A DNA stretch of 64,000 bases. Source: Dactylellina haptotyla. Its lineage: Eukaryota > Ascomycota > Orbiliomycetes > Orbiliales > Orbiliaceae. Positions 58,043 through 64,000 of this stretch are shown one piece after another. Made by a program: the position numbers and the translations under genes. Each line of letters begins with the position of its first letter. The stretch's first letter is position 1. Location: the NCBI GenBank assembly GCA_031310005.1, contig CM062379.1:2356001-2420000 (forward strand). The letters run 5' to 3'. Below the pieces are notes generated by a model. It was not told the origin of the DNA. It saw nothing but the letters and a program-made list of their open reading frames with translations, and did no database searches.

Positions 58043-58697
58043 GTAAGAGGATAACCTAGGCGGGGAGTACGGAAAAAAGAGGGGCAGAAGTAGGTAGTTT
58101 TTTTTCACTACTATCTATTAATAAGTATTGCGAATGTTAATTTGATACACGAAAAAGATTTCGCCTACGTCTGCCCTGGGAGGCACGTTGGGACCGGGGA
58201 GGGGCACACCACCTTCTGCGGGAGCACCAATTGAACGCCGGAGTTGAGGAATGCGCCAATGCACGAGCTGTTGTCAATGTGATCGATCAATTGGATATAT
58301 CGAATAGCAAATCGTGCAATCGGACGGGAGGAATCTGGCCGTGGAGGTGCTTAAGTAGCTCACTAGCTACACAGCTCGCACGGCTGTAGCTCGACAACGG
58401 CGGCTGCTCTGCGGGTCTCATTTTTGGCCCTCGGCAAAGTGAGACCGGGCAGGAAAACTTTTTTCGTGCCTTAGCTCGAGATCGCGAGTCGATCGATCCA
58501 AGTTGGAGGCCCGGTACTGACTTAGACCCTCTATACTATCTACAGCTGTAATCAATTCGTATTTTGGTTTCATTCTTTTTATATATCCCAAATATCCCCG
58601 ATTTGCGTGTGGACGGCGGCTTCCGACGGTTGTGTTGTCGAGAGGTTGCCATCGACTATCACTCAGTCTTGTATTTATATCGCCAATATTTAATTGC
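58043..58697. promoter_or_regulatory. divergent promoter of pyrophosphatase and DUS2
   Basis: 655 bp between two outward-facing start codons. No gene seen. Confidence 0.5.
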
Positions 58698-60257
58698 ATG
58701 CACCGCTGCCTGCTCCCCTCCGCCCGGCACGCCCTCCGCCCGCACCGCCTGCGATACTATGCCACGATGACCACCGACCAGGCCCCCTCCGTCCCCGCCG
58801 CCCCGCCGGCTGCCCCACCAGCTCCCGATGCTGTTCCTCCTGCTCAGAAATACGGCAAGGTCGTCCTGGCTCCGATGGTCAGGTCCGGCGTGCTGCCCAT
58901 GCGCCTGCTGAGTCTCAAGTACGGCGCCGACCTCGTATGGGGTACGGTCCCTCTCTCCGCTCTATATTATAGATCCTGTACGAGCTGAAGCTGACACCGG
59001 TGCTGCACAGGCCCCGAGACAATCGACAAGGCCCTCATCGGCTGCGAACGAATCGAGAACCCCAAGACCGGCTGCGTGGACTACATGCGAACGGGCCTGA
59101 TCTTCCGCGCCTGCCCCTCCCGTGAGAAGTCCCGGTTCATCTTCCAGCTGGGCACAGCGTCCCCCGATACCGCTGTCCAGGCCGCAAAGATCGTGGCCCA
59201 AGATGTGTCCGGCATCGATGTCAACTCCGGCTGTCCCAAGGTACTCACTCTTTGCCACTCGCATATATATATATATACACACATACAGAGATATATAAAA
59301 GCTTTTTGGAACACTCGTTGACATTTGGTATATTTGATATCTTGACAGCCCTTCTCAACCCACGCGGGCATGGGAGCCGCTCTCCTCAAAGACCCTCCCC
59401 GTCTGATCTCCATCCTCACCGCCCTCGTCAGCAACGTCGGCCTCGACACCCCCTACGCCCTCCCCATCTCCGTCAAAATCCGCCTCCTCCCAACCGTCGA
59501 AGAAACCCACGACCTCATCGCCTCCCTCTGCAAAACCGGCATCTCAAAACTCACCCTCCACTGCCGCACGCCTCCCATGCGGCCCCGCGAACGGGCAATC
59601 CGAGACGCACTCTCCGGCGCCGCAAAGATCTGTAAAGACGCCGGCGTGGAATTCTTCGTCAACGGCGACGTGAAAAACTACGACGACGCCCAGGAACTCA
59701 TCAAGTCCTACGACATCCAAGGCGGCGCCATGATTGCTGTCTCAGCCGAAGCGAACCCGTCGGTGTTCACCCCAGCCGCCCTGGGCGGTCCCAAACACTG
59801 GCGTGAGGTCCTGACGGAGTACGTCACCACGGCCATGAGCGTGGAGAATCAATTCTCCAATACCAAGTTCTGCATCATGAATCTCGTCCCGGGCAAAGCG
59901 CCGGAACATAAAGTCCTCGCGAAGGCGAAGACGTACCGCGAGATCTGTGACGTGGTGGGGCTGGAATGCACCATTCCCGAGGAACGGGACCAGGGTACAG
60001 TCAAGACCCAAAGGCTGAAAGCGGTCGAGGAGAAGGAAGCACAAGAGAAGAAGGAGAGGGATGATAGGAAGGTCGAGAAACTGGCCGAGTTGAAGAGACG
60101 GAAAGCCGAAGAAGGTGGGGAGCCGGATGGGGACGCTGAGAGGATTAAGAGAGCTAAGGTCGAGACTATAGAAGATACGAACACAGCGGATGCGGTCGCG
60201 GATTTGGCGGCCGTACCTGCGACGAGTGCGACCGAAACCGTTACCGCGGCAGTCTAG
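58698..60257 (+). CDS. DUS2: Dus2-type tRNA-dihydrouridine synthase
   Basis: Three exons (58698-58941, 59011-59240, 59349-60257) give 460 residues. [31 protein letters not shown] is the FMN-binding start, split by intron 1. FQLGTASPDTAVQAA, GIDVNSGCPKPFSTHAGMGAALL (catalytic Cys, intron 2 falls right after GCPK), VSVKIRL-like PISVKIRLLP, LHCRTPPMRPRERA and FVNGDVKNYDDA follow the Dus2 order. Dus2 makes dihydrouridine 20 in cytosolic tRNA. A long Lys/Glu helix and acidic tail replace the animal RNA-binding domain. The first 23 residues (RHALRPHRLRYYAT) look like a presequence. ATG 58698 has T at -3, while ATG 58767 has A at -3, suggesting two forms. Confidence 0.93.
59262..59283. repeat. AT/AC dinucleotide run in DUS2 intron 2
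   Basis: A CATATATATATATATACACACA-type stretch inside the 108-nt intron. A likely polymorphic microsatellite with no coding effect. Confidence 0.75.
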
Positions 60258-61231
60258 TTGTGTTTTATCTTTGAAAATATTGGCTAGATGTATGATACGC
60301 TTGATGACAGCATGGTGGAAAGGCGTTCTTGGGATATAGAATTTAAAAAATCGATTTACGCGGAGCGGAGCAGCCACTTACACTACAATATAAAGACGCA
60401 TTTTTTTCAAAAAAAAAAAACCAACTCAATATTTGCAAGAAATCTTTGAAAATCTAAACCAGTAGTGTCCAAATATTCTCGCCGGAAACATTTGATGTAT
60501 ATCTTGAAGGGAAGAAATCACTGTGGTTCACAGAGAGAAAGCCCGTAAAGGAAGCTCAGAAAAATGGTAAATCCGCTCCAGGAAAAGAGGCAGTCGGAAA
60601 ATGGTATCTTGATGTCCCAATAGTTGAAAAATACACCATATACAAAACCAAAATTTAAAATTTAAAAGAACAGAAGAAACAAAAGAACAAACATCAAATG
60701 CCCATTCTTCCCCATTTTCAACAAATTGGGTAATTTCAGGCTGAGGAAATATATACAATGAAAGAGAAAGAGAAGAAAAACGGAAACAAGTTTAACTCTC
60801 CAACACCAGGTATAATGGTTTAGACAAAGGAAATTGTTTGTGAAAAAAAGTGCGCACTGCATCGTTGATTTAAAAGAGTGTTATAAAATGTAACTCGGAT
60901 GCATATCCGAGAAATCAACCGGATTACGATCATAGATCGTAATATTCCAGTCTTTTTTGTTGAAAAAGGTGGTCTCGACGAAAGGAATGTTGGTATTATC
61001 GGATTAGATAAAGTGTAGTAGTAGTGTAGAAGTATGGTCGGTTATCAGTTCTATGATCTGTTGCTTTCGTGACGTGTGGGCGTTAATGTTCGTCCTCGTC
61101 CGGATTCATCGTGAGGTATAGTTATGTTCGAGGGTCGGAAAAAGAAAAAGGAAAAAAGGCCAGCATATCGAATGCATCTTTGTTTGTTTTCGCGTACGGT
61201 TCTGTATTTGTTGAGGTCAAAAACGTTCGGT
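60258..61231. other. intergenic, AT-rich
   Basis: Convergent space after DUS2 and the small gene on the opposite strand. It has an A12 run at about 60408-60420 and A-rich sequence to about 60860. No gene is supported. Confidence 0.5.
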
Positions 61232-61604
61232 TTAGTAGGCTCCGAAGACGCTCTTTCTTCGGTCCTTCTTCGTGCTAGCGCTGCTGATGCTTCCTTGGCT
61301 GTGCAGTTGCGAAACGCTGACGTTGGGGAGGTGCTTCTGGGTCATTGATGGGCCGTAGATGTACTCTCCGTCAATGTAGTACGCATCGCAGATGAATGTT
61401 GTTCGGCGCGAACGTTTGGTGTAGCGCTGCTCGAGCTTGAAAAGCTGTTGGACTCTGTTAGAAACGTGTTGGATGTTTACATATTTAGAATGCGAAAAAG
61501 ACGAACCTCAATTTCTATAGGGAGAGAAAATGTTAGCAAAAGACAATAGGAATTTCTGTGAGGCAAGGGAACATACTGGCAGAAAGCTTGTCGAAGAGAC
61601 CCAT
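61232..61604 (-). CDS. tiny three-exon fungal protein of unknown function
   Basis: Exons 61604-61577 (28 nt), 61514-61507 (8 nt) and 61444-61232 (213 nt) join to 82 residues starting MGLFDKLSAKIELFKLEQRY, followed by TKRSRRTTFICDAYYIDGEYIYG and a Ser/Lys-rich end (KKDRRKSVFGAY). I recall short filamentous-fungal proteins of the form MGLF.kL..k.ELy.LEQRYTkR with a YvDGEY motif, but no assigned function. An amphipathic basic N-terminal helix and Ser-rich tail are visible. Both introns are 62 nt with ordinary sites (GTATGT/TATAG and GTTCGT/AACAG). Without the 8-nt exon the frame fails. The gene would be missed by any single-frame scan. Confidence 0.7.
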
Positions 61605-63143
61605 TTTTAATATACCTTGACTGAATAAAATAAACTGCTGGAAAGATATCGATGTCGCGCCGAAGAATGTCTGTCGTTTATCGGTATATCAGTTATGCGT
61701 CTGTGAATTCATTCCACTCCGAAATTCCACGGCCAGCAGTTCGGAACCTTGACAAGGACCGAGTTTCTGAGGTTTTGAGGGAAGAGGTTTGGAGATGGAG
61801 AAGCGCAAACGGCCGGAGTATTTTCTTACTCGTAAATTAAAAATCAAATAATCACCAAAGGAATTTCAATGAGTGTGTGTAGTAGTCCGTTTCTTTTGGT
61901 GTAAAGGAGAGGGGAAGGTAATATCCGCTTATTGTTTACACTCTACTTTTTCTCGCTTGAGAGGGAATGCAATGCAATTATCCGCTGGGCTGAGGAGTGG
62001 GAGAAGGACAAGAGCGAATCGGAGTGAGAAAACGCGCAGATGTCAACCAAACAGCCTGAACTCTTGAAAGAGGAGACGAGACGAGAACGACGAACGAGAG
62101 GGAACACAAAGGCGGAGAAGAGGGAGGGGGGCGGGAGAGGATGGGTTATATGGAGAACCGGCCGAGTATTAACGAAAAGGGTAGCAGACATGTTACGGCA
62201 ATTTCGCTACGTTTTCCTCCATTTTTCTATTTTCTCACGACGGACGAACGAACGGATCTGTCAAGCGGCCTGCCTGCGCGCAGAAAGCGGTGGTGCAATG
62301 CATACTGTGGGAAGTGTGTGTGGCCAGCCGGCCTGCAGGCCCACGGCTAGAGGCATCCATGGTTCTTGATGGGGTGGTTCGAACCTCGAAGGAGAAAGGG
62401 GCCCCATCTCGAGTCAGGGATGGTTTAGTGCTTCGAGACATCCACCCTCGGCCAGTGGGGCATGTCCGACCTCAGCTTTTTGCCCCCAGTCCGTTCCCTC
62501 TCCTCAACGGCGAACATCAGTGCAAGGTGCTAAATTTGACAGCTGGACTCGTTGTGCGGGTTAGACTGCCGTTCTCTTCGCCGTGAGGCTTGAAAACATG
62601 CTTTCGAAAGCTCTCAAAATACCCCAAACTCCAGACGGATATTTCGAATAATTTCGCTCTGTCGCACAAAGCCAACGATCTAGATCGTAGGCGAGATACG
62701 GCTTGTAGCTGAGGGATATCGACGGGTGGGGAGCTTCAAGCTTCCTGAAGTAATCGTTTTCTAGAAAGTACCCGCGGATGCAGGTTACCCTCCAATAGGC
62801 CCACATGGCCGTGTCTGCTGCACCAAGGCATCTGCCTTTTCACCTTTCCTTCTCCTGCATGCATGCAGACTACTGCAGGCCGAGGGTCTGTTGACGAGGT
62901 GGATCTCGACAGAAACATGCCCTTGTAGGTTTTCGCGAGTTTTATTTGGTCTTGGATTCTTGTAGATGGTTGGTTACGAGCCGAAGAAAGATGTATGTGC
63001 TGGTACTCATCGTCTACTCTATTCCCGACATCTACGTTTTCGACTAATTTAGGTTTTTCTCGTATTTACAACTGTACAAATTTCATGCGTGGCGTATTTC
63101 CAACACTCGCCAAGATGCAAGGTCTGGATAATAATGTACTCGA
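61605..63143. other. intergenic, no gene supported
   Basis: About 1.5 kb between two minus-strand genes, with only short open frames. A GGTTCGAACC string at about 62378 resembles a tRNA B box but lacks a T-stem. Confidence 0.5.
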
Positions 63144-63907
63144 TTACGGACTTGGGGTCTTTGGCTCCGTCGACGACGACGCAGACGACGCCTTATCCGT
63201 ATCCGTTCCTATCGACAAAACCTCTTGAGCTGCATTATCCGGAGAGTAAGTCAGTTTAGCTTATCGATACCCTTCCCGTCGATATCCACCGCAGGAGGTG
63301 CAAAATTGCAAATTGTCTCGAACGTACCTGCCCACATGGACGCATAAACTGTTCCACCATCAACAAGCTGCTGATGGGTTCCTTGCTCAGCTACAACACC
63401 GTCTTTGAGCACAATAATCCGATCTAAAAGTGTTTTGTCGAACCGCCATGCGCTACATTAGCGTTTCCTTTCAACGGACCGGGGATGCTTCTAAATCTCG
63501 CAATAGTTTCTAGGTGTCGGATGATCCTCTAAGCCGGATGAGGGATAACCTCAGGGGCTCAGACAACCAAGAGCACCAAAAGTGGGGAGGGACCCAAGCC
63601 AATTCGCAAATGGGGGATCAAAGCTCCCGCCCAACAAGATGCTGGGTTGCATCTTCACCCCAAACATACGAGCAGGGTGAATCCCAGCACCGCGAAAAAA
63701 ACGTGGGTTTGTCAAATTGTATCAGACATGCAGGACAGTCCAAGAGGGGCAGGAGATCGTAAAATGCGAATTTCGGAAAGACTTACCACTATCAAAGATC
63801 GTGCGTAGTCTGTGGGCAACGAACACGCTCGTTCTCCGCTTCTCCTTGAGAATCCCATTAATATTCTGTAGCAGGGAATTTTCGGTTTCCGTGTCCAAGG
63901 CTGATGT
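63144..63907 (-). CDS. ATM1: Atm1-like mitochondrial ABC half-transporter, C-terminal part only
   Basis: Three 3' exons (63907-63787, 63423-63328, 63229-63144) are in the window; the rest lies beyond 64000. They read TSALDTETENSLLQNINGIL, RRTSVFVAHRLRTIFDS, DRIIVLKDGVVAEQGTHQQL and GGTVYASMWA, ending in a short Ser/Thr/Asp tail. This is the end of the nucleotide-binding domain: Walker-B follow-on D-loop (SALD), switch His in VAHRLRT and the post-H helix. The RTSVFVAHRLRTI wording is typical of the Atm1/ABCB7 group, which exports a glutathione-bound sulfur or Fe-S precursor from mitochondria. Other ABCB half-transporters such as Hmt1 cannot be excluded from this piece. The intron 63424-63786 is 363 nt, long for this window. 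Confidence 0.8.
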
Positions 63908-64000
63908 CTATAATTATCGCAAGATGCTCCCCCATAGCGGGTTGCATGATATTGTTAGCGAACCTGCAATTTAACCCAAAATCCCCACGCTTCGTCTGTC
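63908..64000 (-). other. intron of the Atm1-like gene reaching the window edge
   Basis: Ends with the acceptor TTATAG at 63908-63913 (read on the minus strand) before ACATCAGCC. The upstream exon is outside the window, or lies partly in the last bases. Confidence 0.5.

Noticed and set aside
62375-62395. tRNA-like B box (GGTTCGAACC)
   Set aside because: Flanking bases do not form a T-stem, and no A box or acceptor stem is found.

Overview
The window reads as nuclear DNA of a filamentous ascomycete (Pezizomycotina). Most genes are broken by short introns, mostly 50-110 nt, with GTAAGT/GTATGT-type donors and CTAAC-like branch points. The gene set includes a Pth11-type rhodopsin-domain receptor, a DUF2417 membrane protein, a fungal cyanamide hydratase and a creB-like deubiquitinase. 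I cannot name the species. Exon models were built by hand, joining frames at canonical splice sites and requiring an unbroken frame and family-consistent protein; 25 loci are supported. I saw no transposon, virus-like element, tRNA, rRNA or CRISPR array.

Left part (1 to about 21 kb) is gene-poor and accessory in character: a GH128 glycosidase, a small putative mitochondrial protein, a secreted endoglycoceramidase-like GH5 enzyme with a lectin domain, a TPMT-family methyltransferase, a decayed cell-surface glycoprotein gene, a seven-helix receptor and a small Gln/Tyr-rich secreted repeat protein, separated by gaps of 1-4 kb with no recognisable content.

Middle part (21-46 kb) is denser and mostly housekeeping: cyanamide hydratase, TSR4/PDCD2, ALG12 with a C-terminal HDEL, YOS1, a CBS-domain protein, a secreted pre-pro-protein, an NTR2-like spliceosome-disassembly factor, a nine-exon ARO8-type aminotransferase, a lipocalin-like small protein, an NAD epimerase, a DUF2417 membrane hydrolase-like protein that lacks the nucleophile serine, and a TDP2-like phosphodiesterase with a possible membrane anchor.

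Right part (46-64 kb) opens with a 4.75 kb divergent intergenic region, followed by creB (deubiquitinase), SEC20 (SNARE with HDEL), inorganic pyrophosphatase, DUS2 (tRNA dihydrouridine synthase), a tiny three-exon gene with an 8-nt micro-exon, and the 3' end of an ATM1-type mitochondrial ABC transporter running off the window.

Themes: three early-secretory-pathway genes lie here (ALG12 and YOS1 share a divergent promoter; SEC20 and ALG12 both end in HDEL). Two head-to-head genes, pyrophosphatase and DUS2, each have a weak-context first ATG with a presequence-like extension and a strong-context second ATG, suggesting dual targeting by leaky scanning. In two enzymes the catalytic residue's codon is itself split by an intron.
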